Shown: positions 37,012-46,831 of the stretch, piece by piece
How positions within the stretch are numbered: the first letter of the stretch is position 1
Layout: each line of letters starts with the position of its first letter
Assembly (NCBI GenBank): GCA_934183305.1
Contig: CAKPSF010000001.1
Location: 1 to 64,000 of the forward strand
Direction: 5' to 3'
DNA from: an uncultured Clostridia bacterium
GTDB taxonomy: Bacteria > Bacillota > Clostridia > TANB77 > CAG-508
Length of the DNA: 64,000 nt
The notes under the pieces: generated by a model
Database searches by the model: none
What the model was told of the DNA's origin: nothing
What the model saw: the letters and a program-made list of their open reading frames with translations, nothing else
Position numbers and translations under genes: made by a program

Positions 37012-37614
37012 TTAAACTCTTTTATCCATAATTCCATCAATCAATCCATACTTTAATGCTTCTTCTGCTGTCATATAGTTATCTCTTTCTGTATCTTTTT
37101 CTATTGTTGCTAAATCTTGACCTGTTCTTTCACTTAATAGTTTATTTAATTTTTCTCTAGTTTTAACCATATGATCTGCATGAATTTTGATTTCTGTTGT
37201 TTGTCCAGAAAGTCCTCCACCTGCTATTAATGGTTGGTGAATTAATATTTCAGCATTAGGTGTAGCAAATCTTTTTCCCTTTGCTCCAGAAGCTAATAAT
37301 ACAGCTCCCATACTTGCTGCTAATCCTACACATATTGTAGAAACAGGGCATTTAATATAATTAATAGTATCTACTATTGCCATACCATCTGTTATAGATC
37401 CGCCTGGGCTATTAATATATAAGTGTATTTCTCTGTCTGGATCTTCTGACTCTAAAAATAAAAGTTGTGCAACAACTAAACTTGCAGAAGTTGGATTTAC
37501 ATCTTCTGCTAAAAATATTATTCTATCTTTTAATAATCTAGAAAAAATATCATAAGATCTTTCTCCCTTGCTTGTTTGTTCAATTACATAGGGTACTAGG
37601 CTATTGTCTATCAT
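37012..37614 (-). CDS. clpP: ATP-dependent Clp protease proteolytic subunit
   Basis: A 200-residue serine peptidase with catalytic Ser in [14 protein letters not shown], His in [11 protein letters not shown] and a downstream Asp in [11 protein letters not shown]. The start [20 protein letters not shown] is standard. It assembles as a double heptamer with ClpX. It is flanked by tig and clpX in the usual order. Confidence 0.98.
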   Translation of the reverse strand: MIDNSLVPYVIEQTSKGERSYDIFSRLLKDRIIFLAEDVNPTSASLVVAQLLFLESEDPDREIHLYINSPGGSITDGMAIVDTINYIKCPVSTICVGLAASMGAVLLASGAKGKRFATPNAEILIHQPLIAGGGLSGQTTEIKIHADHMVKTREKLNKLLSERTGQDLATIEKDTERDNYMTAEEALKYGLIDGIMDKRV

Positions 37615-37648
37615 ATTTTACCTCCTGATTTTATATTCATGTTATATT

Positions 37649-37679
37649 GTAGGGATAGGTATTTTGTGCCTATCCCTAC
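37649..37679. terminator. Hairpin between tig and clpP
   Basis: An 11-bp perfect inverted repeat (GTAGGGATAGG / CCTATCCCTAC) with a 9-base loop. No T tract follows on the minus strand, so it may stabilise or partly terminate the tig message rather than stop it. Confidence 0.5.
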
Positions 37680-37699
37680 TGTTTTTAACATTAAATTTA

Positions 37700-38983
37700 T
37701 TATTTTATTTTTGCATTATCTATTATAAGTTTGATAACTGCTTCATTTTTTAATGAATCTTTTACATATGCCATAAATTGTTCATTTGCTTTTAATTCTT
37801 CTTCTTTTTTGCCATATGCTTTTGCCATTTCTTCTACTTTTTTGTTTACGTCTTCTTCTATTGCTTCAACATTTTCAGCTTTTTCTATTGCTTCTAATGT
37901 TAATCTTGTTTTTACTGTAGTTTTAGCTTGTTCTTCATTTTCTTTTCTAAATTCGTCCATTGTTTTACCCATCATTTGTAAGTATTGTTCTAGGCGAATT
38001 CCTTGGTAAGACATTCTTGCTTCCATATCTTTTATCATATTGTCTATTTCAGTTTCTACCATTCCTGATGGTATTTCAACTTCAACACTATCTGTTACAG
38101 CTTTTATTGCAGCATCTTCAGTTTCATATTTTGCTCTATTTGCATTTTCTTCTTCTAATTTTTCTTTAATGCTTGCTTTTAATTCTTCTAATGTATCAAA
38201 TTCGCTAGCATCTTTTGCAAAATCATCATTTAATTCTGGTAATTCTTTTTTCTTTATTTCATGAAGTTTTACTTTAAATGTTGCATCTTTTCCTTTTAAT
38301 TCTTCTGAAAAATATTCTTCTGGGAACTTAACATTTATATCTTTTTCTTCATCTATTTTCATACCTATTATTTGATCTTCAAAACCTGGTATAAATGTAT
38401 TGCTTCCTATTGTCAATTCATGATTTTCTGCTTTTCCACCTTCGAATGCTTTTCCATCAACAAATCCTTCAAAATCAATTACAGTTATATCACCTTTTTC
38501 AACTGGTCTATCTTCCACTGTAACTAATCTTGAATTTCTGTCTTGCATATGTCCTAATTCATGATTAATGTCTTCATCAGATACATTATACTCAACTTTC
38601 TTTAATTGTATACCTTTATATTTACCTAATTTAACTTCTGGCTTTACTTGAACTACTGCTGTAAATATTAAGTCTTTTCCTTTTCCTATTTGTTTAACTT
38701 CTATATCAGGTCTGCTAACAGCCTCTATATTATTTTCTTTTAATTCTCTTTCGTATTCTTCTGGCACTACTTCATTAAAAGTATCCTCATAGAACACTTC
38801 TGGTCCATAATGTTTTTCAACTATAGCCATTGGTGCTTTTCCTTTTCTAAATCCAGGAATATTTATGTATTTAGCACTTTTTTCAAATACTTTTTTCATT
38901 CCTTCATCAAATTTTTTTGCTTCGATAGTGAATTCTAATTTTAATTCATTATTGTTTTCTGTTTTTTCAACTTTAACACTCAT
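37700..38983 (-). CDS. tig: Trigger factor (ribosome-bound chaperone, PPIase)
   Basis: The 427-residue protein shows the N-terminal ribosome-binding domain (signature GFRKGKAPMAIVEKHYG near 46-60), an FKBP-type prolyl isomerase domain (about 150-245; VEKGDITVIDFEGFVDG, FPEEYFSEELKGKDATF) and a C-terminal helical chaperone domain (ELKASIKEKL onward). It acts on nascent chains at the exit tunnel. Confidence 0.97.
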   Translation of the reverse strand: MSVKVEKTENNNELKLEFTIEAKKFDEGMKKVFEKSAKYINIPGFRKGKAPMAIVEKHYGPEVFYEDTFNEVVPEEYERELKENNIEAVSRPDIEVKQIGKGKDLIFTAVVQVKPEVKLGKYKGIQLKKVEYNVSDEDINHELGHMQDRNSRLVTVEDRPVEKGDITVIDFEGFVDGKAFEGGKAENHELTIGSNTFIPGFEDQIIGMKIDEEKDINVKFPEEYFSEELKGKDATFKVKLHEIKKKELPELNDDFAKDASEFDTLEELKASIKEKLEEENANRAKYETEDAAIKAVTDSVEVEIPSGMVETEIDNMIKDMEARMSYQGIRLEQYLQMMGKTMDEFRKENEEQAKTTVKTRLTLEAIEKAENVEAIEEDVNKKVEEMAKAYGKKEEELKANEQFMAYVKDSLKNEAVIKLIIDNAKIK

Positions 38984-39024
38984 TTAATTCAATCCTTTCT
39001 TGCTTTATATACTTTAGCTAGTAT

Positions 39025-39052
39025 ATTATATCACGTTATTCAAATATTGCAA
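39025..39052 (-). promoter_or_regulatory. Promoter of tig
   Basis: TTGCAA (39052-39047), a 16-base spacer and TATAAT (39030-39025), about 40 bases before the tig ATG. Confidence 0.75.
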
Positions 39053-39135
39053 GTATTTTTTTCTTACGGAAACGCAAGTAACAAAAATTATCTTTCTTCA
39101 TATAATATATTAAAACCGGTAAAGGAGGAGATAAT

Positions 39136-39534
39136 ATGAATATTTTATTTTTTGTAATTTTACCTTTAGCTACTATATTAATATCAATTGTATTGCAAAA
39201 GATTCTTAAAAGTCCTATATTAGTTGCTATACTAGTTTTTGCAATATATTTAATACTAGCATTTACAGCCTTTACAACAGAGTTTTTAATAAACGCTTTA
39301 ATATATGCCTTACTTGCATTTATAACTGCTGCAATTGTACAATTAATATGCTGTTTATCAAAGAAGTTTAAATCTTCATGCCATGAAAATAATTTAAATG
39401 ATAATATAGAAAATCTACAAAATAGTATTGACTCATTAGAAGATAATATTGACAATTTAACTGATATCTTGTCAAACTTAATAAATGATAATAGCAATAA
39501 TTGTGGCTGTAATAATAGAAGAACTTTAAGATAA
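39136..39534 (+). CDS. DUF2651 family small membrane protein with coiled-coil tail
   Basis: The 132-residue protein has three hydrophobic segments (about 2-21, 26-46 and 50-74) matching the DUF2651 pattern (LQKILKSPILVAILVFAIYL). An added C-terminal tail contains a coiled coil (NLNDNIENLQNSIDSLEDNI) and a CGC near the end. DUF2651 proteins have no known function. The ATG at 39136 has AAAGGAGG upstream. It is transcribed away from tig. Confidence 0.75.
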   Translation: MNILFFVILPLATILISIVLQKILKSPILVAILVFAIYLILAFTAFTTEFLINALIYALLAFITAAIVQLICCLSKKFKSSCHENNLNDNIENLQNSIDSLEDNIDNLTDILSNLINDNSNNCGCNNRRTLR

Positions 39535-39554
39535 CAAAAACAATTTTTGCAATT

Positions 39555-39615
39555 TTGGGGACGGGGCAAAAACAAGTCAAAAATGAAAATTGACTTGTTT
39601 TTGCCCCGTCCCCAA
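39555..39615. repeat. REP-like palindrome, copy 1
   Basis: A 25-bp perfect inverted repeat beginning TTGGGGACGGGGCAAAAA, with an 11-base loop. GGGGACGGGG elements of this type are widespread in Firmicutes, often with a REP-associated (RAYT) transposase; none is in the window. Its GC content is far above that of the surroundings. A related, decayed copy is at 40567-40637. Confidence 0.85.
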
Positions 39616-39701
39616 TCATGTCAATTTTATGAAAATGTGTTTATTTTTTTAGTGATTTATTATATAATGTAACGAATATATTTTTTAAAGAGGTTTTTTA
39701 T

Positions 39702-40559
39702 ATGGATAGATTTAATCAAACTAAAAAGGCAAGTGTTCTTGGTATTATTGGAAATTTATTTTTACTTATTATAAAGGGAATAGTGGGTGTTCTCTCTTCT
39801 TCTCAGGCAATGATTGCAGATGCGGCAAATAGTGCAGGGGATATTTTCGCCTCTTTAATGTCTTTTATAGGTAACAAGATTGCAAGCGAACCTAGCGATG
39901 AAAGTCATAACTTTGGACATGGAAAAGCAGAGTATGTTTTTTCACTATTTATTAGTATATCTATGTTTTTTGTTTCTGCTAAACTCTTATACGATTCAGG
40001 TATATCATTAATTGAAAAAAAGGCTTTTACTTTTTCATGGTTTTTAGTTTTAGTTTGTATAATTACAATAATAACAAAACTTCATTTATATATGTATACT
40101 AAAAAAATATATAAAAAGTATGATGATTTATTGTTAAAAGCTAGTATGACAGATCATAGAAATGATTGTATATTAACATCATGTACGTTAATATCAATTA
40201 TTTTTAGTTTGTTTGGAATCTTTTGGGTTGATGGAATTGTTGGTATGTCTATTTCTGGTTGGATTTTTTATACTGGAATCAAAATATTTATTGAAAGTTA
40301 CAATGTTTTAATGGATAAATCTCTAGATTCATATTCTAAAGATATAATATTAGATTTAATTAATAATTATAAAGAAATTAAAAGTGTAGATGAAATAAGT
40401 TCTACTCCTATAGGCTATCAATATATTGTAACTGTTACTATAAGTTTGGATGGAAATATGTCTACTTTTAATAGTCATCATATTGCTGATGATTTAGAAA
40501 AAAATATTGAAGCTATGGAAAATATTGCACGTGCAATAGTCCATGTTAATCCAATTTAG
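39702..40559 (+). CDS. Cation diffusion facilitator family transporter
   Basis: The 285-residue membrane protein has about six helices, the metal-site block MIADAANSAGDIFASLMSF in helix 2, the HNFGHGKAEYV motif after it and DHRNDCILT in helix 5, then a C-terminal cytosolic domain (from about 205). CDF proteins export Zn2+, Mn2+, Fe2+ or Co2+ in exchange for protons. Metal specificity is not readable. It lies between two REP-like palindromes and converges on spoIVB. Confidence 0.92.
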   Translation: MDRFNQTKKASVLGIIGNLFLLIIKGIVGVLSSSQAMIADAANSAGDIFASLMSFIGNKIASEPSDESHNFGHGKAEYVFSLFISISMFFVSAKLLYDSGISLIEKKAFTFSWFLVLVCIITIITKLHLYMYTKKIYKKYDDLLLKASMTDHRNDCILTSCTLISIIFSLFGIFWVDGIVGMSISGWIFYTGIKIFIESYNVLMDKSLDSYSKDIILDLINNYKEIKSVDEISSTPIGYQYIVTVTISLDGNMSTFNSHHIADDLEKNIEAMENIARAIVHVNPI

Positions 40560-40566
40560 TATGAAA

Positions 40567-40637
40567 GTGGACGGTGTGAAAATTGGTCAAAAATGAAAAT
40601 TGACTTGTTTTTACCCCGTCCCCAATCATGTCAATTG
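40567..40637. repeat. REP-like palindrome, copy 2 (left arm decayed)
   Basis: The right half is almost identical to copy 1 (one change, TTTTTACCCC for TTTTTGCCCC, through CAATCATGTCAATT). The left arm has diverged. Its right end overlaps the last codons and the TGA stop of spoIVB. Confidence 0.8.
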
Positions 40638-41888
40638 TTCTAGCATAGTGTCTGCAAATACTCCATATCCTTTAGTTGGATCTGTTACAAATACATGTGT
40701 TAATGCTCCTATTAATTTTCCTTTTTGAATTATTGGAGAACCGCTCATTCCTTGAATTATTCCTCCTGTTTTTTCTAATAATTCTTTATCCGTTATTTTT
40801 ACTATCATATTTTTATTATTTTTATAATTGTTTGCGTATACTTTTTCTATTTCTACTTCATATTCTTTTTTTACTCCATTTTCTACTGTACATATTATAC
40901 TTGCTTTTTCTGTTTTTATTTCATTTCTATTTGCAACTTCGATTGCATTTCGTTCATCAATTTTTTCGCTGTTGCTTGCTTTTTTCCCATATACTCCATA
41001 TTCAGTATTACTATATATCTTTCCTATTGTTTTGCAATTTTCTATTGTGCCTTCTATTTTACCAGGATTGTCCTTTTCTCCCTTTTGCACCTTTGTTATT
41101 TGTGCTGTTACAAATTCACCTGATGATATTTCTAGTAATTCCTGCGTATCTACATCTTGTATTCCATGTCCTAAGGCTGCATATGAATTTGTGGATGGCG
41201 AATAGAAAGTTATTGTTCCAACTCCTGCTCCAGAATCTCTAACCCATAAACCAATTTTAAAAGTATTTGCCGAAGCTTTTACCGGTGTAATCGTTTTTTC
41301 AACTGTTTCTCCATTTTTTATATATGTTATATTCATTTTGTTACCTTTATACTTACTTACACACGCAATCAAATCTTCAGTTGTATTGACTTCTTCGCTA
41401 TTTATTTTTAATATTGTATCTCCTTGTTCTATTCCTGCTTCTTCATATGGCTTATAGATTTTATTATCATAACCTTTTATTTCACTTACTCCAACAACTA
41501 GAATGCCTTTTGTATATAATTTTAAACCTACTAATTCTCCTAATGGCACAACTTTAGTATTTGGTAAAACATTTGCTGTTATTGTTTTTAAATTAATTCC
41601 AAATAGACTTAAATTATACTGTTTCTTTTGTAGATTAGCTATTTGGATTTCTTCTCTTCTTTCATTTTCTGAGCTTTGAGTTTTGCTGTTAGATGTTTCT
41701 ACTAATTCTGCTCCAACAGGGACAGTTTCTTCTAGCTGTACTCCAGCTATAGTTTTAATCTCTAATTGTTGATTTTGAAATAATATTATACTATCCGGTA
41801 TAGAAGTTATATTTGTTACATAAGATAATATTATTAATAAAAACAAAATTAAAATAAAATAAATATAATTTTTCTTAACAAAAAACAA
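40626..41888 (-). CDS. spoIVB: SpoIVB serine peptidase
   Basis: SpoIVB is made in the forespore and crosses the inner membrane to trigger sigma-K processing in the mother cell. The 420-residue protein has one N-terminal membrane segment, a PDZ domain (GIEQGDTILKINSEEVNTTE, near 150-170) and an S55 peptidase domain with YAALGHGIQD (His) and GMSGSPIIQKGK (Ser near 382). The start is a TTG at 41888 with AGAAGGG upstream. Its last residues (QLT and the stop) are supplied by the overlapping repeat. No spo0A neighbour is present. Confidence 0.93.
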   Translation of the reverse strand: MFFVKKNYIYFILILFLLIILSYVTNITSIPDSIILFQNQQLEIKTIAGVQLEETVPVGAELVETSNSKTQSSENERREEIQIANLQKKQYNLSLFGINLKTITANVLPNTKVVPLGELVGLKLYTKGILVVGVSEIKGYDNKIYKPYEEAGIEQGDTILKINSEEVNTTEDLIACVSKYKGNKMNITYIKNGETVEKTITPVKASANTFKIGLWVRDSGAGVGTITFYSPSTNSYAALGHGIQDVDTQELLEISSGEFVTAQITKVQKGEKDNPGKIEGTIENCKTIGKIYSNTEYGVYGKKASNSEKIDERNAIEVANRNEIKTEKASIICTVENGVKKEYEVEIEKVYANNYKNNKNMIVKITDKELLEKTGGIIQGMSGSPIIQKGKLIGALTHVFVTDPTKGYGVFADTMLEQLT

Positions 41889-41923
41889 TGGTTACCCTTC
41901 TTTCTTTAGATTAGGATAACCAT
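41889..41923 (-). terminator. Hairpin overlapping the spoIVB translation start region
   Basis: The arms ATGGTTATCC and GGGTAACCAT form a stem with one mismatch, followed by TGTTTTTTG on the minus strand. It lies between the Tad-locus surface protein and spoIVB. It could end the Tad operon, or fold over the spoIVB ribosome-binding site. Confidence 0.55.
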
Positions 41924-41938
41924 TATTTTAAAAATTAT

Positions 41939-44012
41939 TTATTTAACTTTTCCAACACGTATATTCTCAAAAGTTTGTATGTAATCTGAAGTATACGTTC
42001 TTATAACTAGATAATATTTATGATTTGCTTCACAATTATATCTCATATAGAAATTATATCCTTGCACACTTGGCTTAAAATTGTTATATATTTCTTCATA
42101 ATATTCATCCTCACTTTTTCTTGTATAAAATCCCCATGCGTCATCGCAATAAGCTAATGGCATAACTGTATCGTTTTCATCAAATACTGACCAAGCATCT
42201 TTAGATGATATATACGCTTCAACAAGTAAATTATCTAAATCTAAGTCTGTAACTCCATCGTATAAATAAGCATATGGATCTGTTATAGAATCTGCTGCTG
42301 CATAATCTTCTGACCAAAACTCATATATTCCAGTTTCTGTTGGTGTAAATTCAAATATCCTTACCCTATAAGATTGATCGATTGAAGCCGTCTCTCTACT
42401 ACCAACTTCAATTTTTTTAGCATTTCCAAATGATATATTGCTAGTATCCCTTAAAGCAGATGCTATAATATTTATATCTCCAGTAACTTCAGAAATATCT
42501 ATTTTTCCTGTCACATTATTATATGTGTATCCATTTGTTAATACTTTTCCACCCATTATTATTGTTATTTCTTTAGGTCTTCTGTTAGTTAATGATTGAA
42601 TTGGGGTAATAATTGTTGTATATGAATCGCCATATCCGTACTACCATGTTTCTATTTGATGCCATTAATCCATCTAATTCATATGTTATAACACATTGTG
42701 TATCTAATATCTTAGCAGTATTATGTCTTTCCCTTGCAAGTGACGTCCAATATTCTGTTTTTATCTTATTGCTAGTACTTGAACTATTTACATAATCATA
42801 TACTGTTTCATCTGTATTTAATGATCCATTTATACAATTGTAGCAAGCTAATTCTTTATGATTATATTCAAAATAATATTCAATAGTTTTTTCTTCTTTG
42901 CCGTCTTCTGTCTTCTTTATAACCTTTCTTTCTCTTTTTACTTTTTTAAAATCTCCTACTTTATACCCTTTTAAATTTTCTCCTTTTTGAGTACATCTTA
43001 TGTCATGATATGTTTTACTTCCTTCATCTATAAAATACATTAAACTAGGATTTACATATTCATTACTATTTGTACTATTTAATACACAATACCCATTATA
43101 TTTAGTAAGCCCAATATTTTTTCCTTGAAAAAAGCTTATCATTGAAATATTGTTATAAACTTTTTGCCAATCCTCTTCTGAAAGTCTTGGCATTTTATAG
43201 CTTCTTCCAAATGTTTTTTCTGAATATGCTGTAATTGAAGAGTTTAATACATTTTCAATTTTATTTTTAATTATTTTTCTTTTATGTTGTACAAATGCTG
43301 AGTTCTCATCTTCTGGATCGTTTGTTTCTGAAATTTTTAAGTAATCAGGTACATCCCAATCTGATTGATTTAATAAATTATATGTAAAATAGTATGCCTC
43401 TTTATAATAATTAATTGCATCTTTATCTGTTGTATCTATACTAACCCCTTTATATTGTGTTCCATCACTAGTTGAATCATTAAGAACACTTAAATACCCT
43501 GCTCTTATTTCATAGTTTCCATTAAACTTTCCAGATACAACCACATAATTGTCTAATGAATATCTTATAACTGTTCCATCTGATAATGTTTCAGAATAAT
43601 ATACATAGCTTTTCAGACTATGTTTATATGTTTTTTTACCATTTTCTTCTAACTCAGATGGCGCATACATATAAAAGCCATCATGCATTCCAAAAGCAAT
43701 AGCTGGTATATATTGTTCTATTTCAGATGTATTGTAAGAAGAAATACCACATGTATTGCATAAACTTTTCTCAAACATTTTTATTGATGACTTTAATATA
43801 TTTCTTTTTGTTTCTGCATTGTCTGAGTATAGGTCATTTGTAGTATTAAGTTCAAAAGCATTAATAGCATCATGTGCTGCAGTAAGCAGACCTGTATCAT
43901 ATAACGACTGATATTTTATTGTTTTTATACCAGTTGTTATATATAAAGATACCAAAAGTATTACTGGTATTATTATTACCACAAAAATTATTGTTAAATT
44001 TTGAAGCTTCAT
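41939..44012 (-). CDS. Large Tad-locus surface protein, with one +1 frameshift at CGGA
   Basis: It has one N-terminal membrane segment (residues 7-27) and a long extracytoplasmic part with CNTC and CYNC pairs. At 42638 frame 0 reads GTA CGG ATA TGG and ends about 17 codons later. The +1 frame reads GGA TAT GGC GAT TCA and continues YTTIITPIQSLTNRRPKEIT into a 200-residue tail that has no good start of its own. That tail contains a PPC-like beta segment (RVRIFEFTPTETGIYEFWSE). The joined product is 690 residues. By place and topology it could be a TadE/TadG-like minor subunit or tip adhesin. The frameshift interpretation is discussed under findings. Confidence 0.7.
42635..42638 (-). other. Putative +1 frameshift site C-GGA in the Tad-locus surface protein
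   Basis: Frame 0 reads GTA CGG ATA TGG. Skipping the C gives GTA GGA TAT GGC GAT and joins two long open frames into one continuous, protein-like sequence. Confidence 0.65.
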
Positions 44013-44148
44013 ATTTCTACCTTTCTAGAACACATTGACACAGTCATCATTTGTTCTCGCCTGTTATTTTCCTATGTAATAAAAAAGGGACAAGTATAGA
44101 ACCTTGCCCCCTCATATTCAAATAATTTTAACAATTAAGGTTCTTATA

Positions 44149-44661
44149 TTAATATCCTGTTGAAACTACACTGCCAGAGGCTTGTGCTGATATTACATAA
44201 GAAGAATCGCCAGTCACACTATATAATACACTTTTAATCATTTGTGATATTGTAGTATTTGTATTTTTTATAGATACGTTAACAAAATCTCCTTCTTTTA
44301 ATGTATACTTCCCTGAATTTTCTAATGCTGTTTGGACTTGGCTAGTATACACTCCATAATATGTTGTATCTCCTATTTGTTGGTTTTGAGTTTTCTTTCC
44401 TGGGTTTGCATCCGCTATTTGAATTTCTATATTTACATCATAGGAATTTCCAGTAGCATGTAATTTTTGAATATATGCATCATAATCATCTTTGGTTATT
44501 TTTCCTTTACTTCTTACAGTATCAACAAACTCCGTTGTATATGATTGCACCATCGCTAAAGCTTCGTTATCATTCATTTCTGATATTGCTGCAAGCGGAA
44601 ATACAAACATAAGTATTGCTGCTAAGAAAATGGCTACTATTGTTATTAATGAATCTCCCAT
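44149..44661 (-). CDS. Tad-locus membrane-anchored protein (170 aa)
   Basis: It starts MGDSLITIVAIFLAAILMFV, one N-terminal helix, and then has an extracytoplasmic domain of about 140 residues, with GVYTSQVQTALENSGKY in the middle. The first five residues are shared with the TadB/C protein at 47668. It has no match I can name. Position and topology suggest a pilus or minor-pilin component. Confidence 0.65.
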   Translation of the reverse strand: MGDSLITIVAIFLAAILMFVFPLAAISEMNDNEALAMVQSYTTEFVDTVRSKGKITKDDYDAYIQKLHATGNSYDVNIEIQIADANPGKKTQNQQIGDTTYYGVYTSQVQTALENSGKYTLKEGDFVNVSIKNTNTTISQMIKSVLYSVTGDSSYVISAQASGSVVSTGY

Positions 44662-44678
44662 CTTTTTCTCCTTTTTAA

Positions 44679-45467
44679 TTAATAAACTATATAAATAACT
44701 TCAACTGTTGGCATCTTATATTGCTGTAACAGTTCTGTTTCATTTGTTCCATCTTTTAAGTATTGACTTTGGTCTATTTCATTTACAACTTCTATTATCT
44801 TTTGAGATCTTTTTATTGCATCATAAATTCCTTTTCCTTGATATGTCTGTCCATTAAATTTATATATTTTTCCATCTATATCAGCTGAAATTCTTTTTTG
44901 AATTTGATTATCGTTTCCATACCAAGGTGCTCCATATCTTATTTTGCTGTTTCCATCAACAGTTATTTCATATAATGCTTGCAATTTCCCTGATGAAAAT
45001 TTAGGGCTTACATATGAAGTATTTGTATTTTTTTCTAGTTCACTAACATATGTATCAAATCCTGATTTTATATTATTATATTGTGTCATAATATTTTCAG
45101 TATTACTATCAAATCTTGCAATTACATTTCCATTTGATTTTACAATTGTTACTCCATACTTTTCTTTATTATATCTATAAATTGTTGAAATAACATCATC
45201 TATACCAACAATTCTATCACCTTTTGTAGTAAGTCCCACAATTTGAGAATTTCCATTTGAAGTATTTTCCTTAGATATTGTATCAGAGGATATGTATAAA
45301 ACAGTATCTAATTCTGTTGCATCTAAATACTTTTGTTTATCTCTCATTCCTATAACAGAATCCGCTGTTTGTTTTGCAGTACCAAATAAAGAAAATGAAC
45401 TTGCAATTGCTATTATAAATATTAAAATTGCTGCTGCCATTTTTAATGCATTCGCTACATTTTCCAT
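44679..45467 (-). CDS. Tad-locus pilin-like protein (262 aa)
   Basis: Starts MENVANALKMAAAILIFIIA, a variant of the MENASKALLIA helix, followed by an extracytoplasmic domain of about 230 residues (KQTADSVIGMRDKQKYLDAT, then VISTIYRYNKEKYGV). It is the longest of the row and may be a minor or tip subunit. It lies 17 bp before the next gene, in an operon. Confidence 0.65.
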   Translation of the reverse strand: MENVANALKMAAAILIFIIAIASSFSLFGTAKQTADSVIGMRDKQKYLDATELDTVLYISSDTISKENTSNGNSQIVGLTTKGDRIVGIDDVISTIYRYNKEKYGVTIVKSNGNVIARFDSNTENIMTQYNNIKSGFDTYVSELEKNTNTSYVSPKFSSGKLQALYEITVDGNSKIRYGAPWYGNDNQIQKRISADIDGKIYKFNGQTYQGKGIYDAIKRSQKIIEVVNEIDQSQYLKDGTNETELLQQYKMPTVEVIYIVY

Positions 45468-45485
45468 ATTAATACCTCACATTCA

Positions 45486-45920
45486 CTATTTATAGTATCT
45501 AATATATATAGTTTTTAGAAACCCATTTGAATCGTAGGAAGCATTACCAACAAAAATTGAGAAAGAATAATTGGTTTTATCTTCCAATTCAAGTTGAATA
45601 GATCCATAATTATTAGGTAACATATAACCTGTGGCTGTACCAGAAATTGGACCAGCAAACACAGTAATTTTTCTATCTGATGTTGAATTGCTTGCAGATA
45701 TTAAATCAAGAAGAGACTTTACTTGTGCATATTTTTTATTGTCACCTGTATATTGAGTAAATTTATTGTTAAACATAGCAATTTCTGTTGCTTGCATAGT
45801 AGTTTGAGTAGCATCTGTAGTACCTTGAGTTGAATTTAAAACTCTAACTCCCATTGCAATTAACAATATTACAACTAACACACTGCCAGCAATTAATAAA
45901 GCTTTTGAGGCATTTTCCAT
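45486..45920 (-). CDS. Tad-locus pilin-like protein (144 aa)
   Basis: N-terminus MENASKALLIAGSVLVVILL, then a soluble domain (about 30-144) with a block FNNKFTQYTGDNKKYAQVKS that recurs in the neighbours at 46832 and 47269, followed by LLDLISASN. The paralogy suggests gene duplication within the locus. Ribosome-binding site GGAAAG upstream. Confidence 0.7.
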   Translation of the reverse strand: MENASKALLIAGSVLVVILLIAMGVRVLNSTQGTTDATQTTMQATEIAMFNNKFTQYTGDNKKYAQVKSLLDLISASNSTSDRKITVFAGPISGTATGYMLPNNYGSIQLELEDKTNYSFSIFVGNASYDSNGFLKTIYIRYYK

Positions 45921-46016
45921 AAATTATCTTTCCTTTCATTTTATTTTTGACTATCCACAAGCTAAAACATAATTATAATATTACGCTTTAGCTTATGGAT
46001 ATTCCATAAGCTTATA

Positions 46017-46226
46017 TTATTTGCTTGTCCATTTGTTTAGTCCTGATAATGCATTTTTAGCTGAGTCAGTAGCTGCATTTGTTTGATTTGTTAATGCTTC
46101 ACCTGTTGATTGTGCTTGTCCAGATACATCTCCTGTTGAGCTAAATATTCTCATACCAAATGCTATTAATAATATAACTATTAATACAGCTGCTGCAATT
46201 AATAATGCTTTTGATGCGTTCTCCAT
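46017..46226 (-). CDS. Short pilin-like protein, probable major subunit (69 aa)
   Basis: The 69-residue protein is the N-terminal helix MENASKALLIAAAVLIVILL plus about 40 polar residues rich in Ala, Thr, Ser and Gly. Small size, a good GGAGG site and the layout resemble Flp-type major pilins, but there is no canonical Flp cleavage site (G/XXXXEY). The major-pilin role is inferred. Confidence 0.65.
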   Translation of the reverse strand: MENASKALLIAAAVLIVILLIAFGMRIFSSTGDVSGQAQSTGEALTNQTNAATDSAKNALSGLNKWTSK

Positions 46227-46303
46227 AAATTTTTCCTCCTCTTTCTATAAATATATATATTTACATTTTAGATTTTTTAAAAATCTAAACTTAATAACGT
46301 ATT

Positions 46304-46753
46304 TTATATTGTTTGTTGTGTAATTTCAATGTATTTTATCTTTCCTGTTTCTTTGTGATATTCCTTTTTAGTGCATTTGAACTTTACTGTGTTAAAATTT
46401 TTTATAAATTCCACTATTCCAACTTTTGAAATTGCTTCCATTTTATATGTTGTGGTTTCTTTTTTTTCTTCATCTGTAATCATTACTATTTCTATTTTTA
46501 TACTATTTGTATTATTTTCAATATAAAAACCTTTTTCATCCTTTTGAATTTTATTATATTCATTATCGCTTATTGCTTTATTTATTAATGTTATTACATC
46601 TGTTCCATAGATTTCATTTGATAAGTATGTTTCATATTCTTGATTTTGCTGTTTTGTAGATATACTAATTTTAGAATTTAGTTTTATACCCACAATGCAA
46701 ATAATTATTATAATTAGTAGCAACAAAGATAATATTATAATATTCTTTTTCAA
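46304..46753 (-). CDS. Membrane-anchored hypothetical protein in the Tad locus (149 aa)
   Basis: The start is a TTG at 46753 with AAGGG upstream. One hydrophobic N-terminal segment (about 4-23) is followed by a small extracytoplasmic domain (about 110 residues) ending YHKETGKIKYIEITQ. It lacks the MENASK motif, but the overall plan (helix plus a domain ending in a TGKI-type strand) matches the protein at 47269. Probably an envelope component of the same system. Confidence 0.6.
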   Translation of the reverse strand: MKKNIIILSLLLLIIIIICIVGIKLNSKISISTKQQNQEYETYLSNEIYGTDVITLINKAISDNEYNKIQKDEKGFYIENNTNSIKIEIVMITDEEKKETTTYKMEAISKVGIVEFIKNFNTVKFKCTKKEYHKETGKIKYIEITQQTI

Positions 46754-46831
46754 AACTTTTCCCTTTCTATATTATACTATATTATACACTATTTTTGCAA
46801 TATTTTTTCATTTTTTGGTAATATTTGCAAA

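Noticed and set aside
39541..39640. The GGGGACGGGG palindrome as a simple terminator
   Set aside because: It is much longer and more GC-rich than terminators here, has a second copy nearby, and extends beyond the stem with conserved flanks. A repeat element fits better.
40676..41242. Long plus-strand open frame opposite spoIVB
   Set aside because: It is the reverse complement of a clear SpoIVB coding frame, is rich in Leu and Phe as expected of such shadows, and has no ribosome-binding site. The same holds for other plus-strand frames opposite minus-strand genes.
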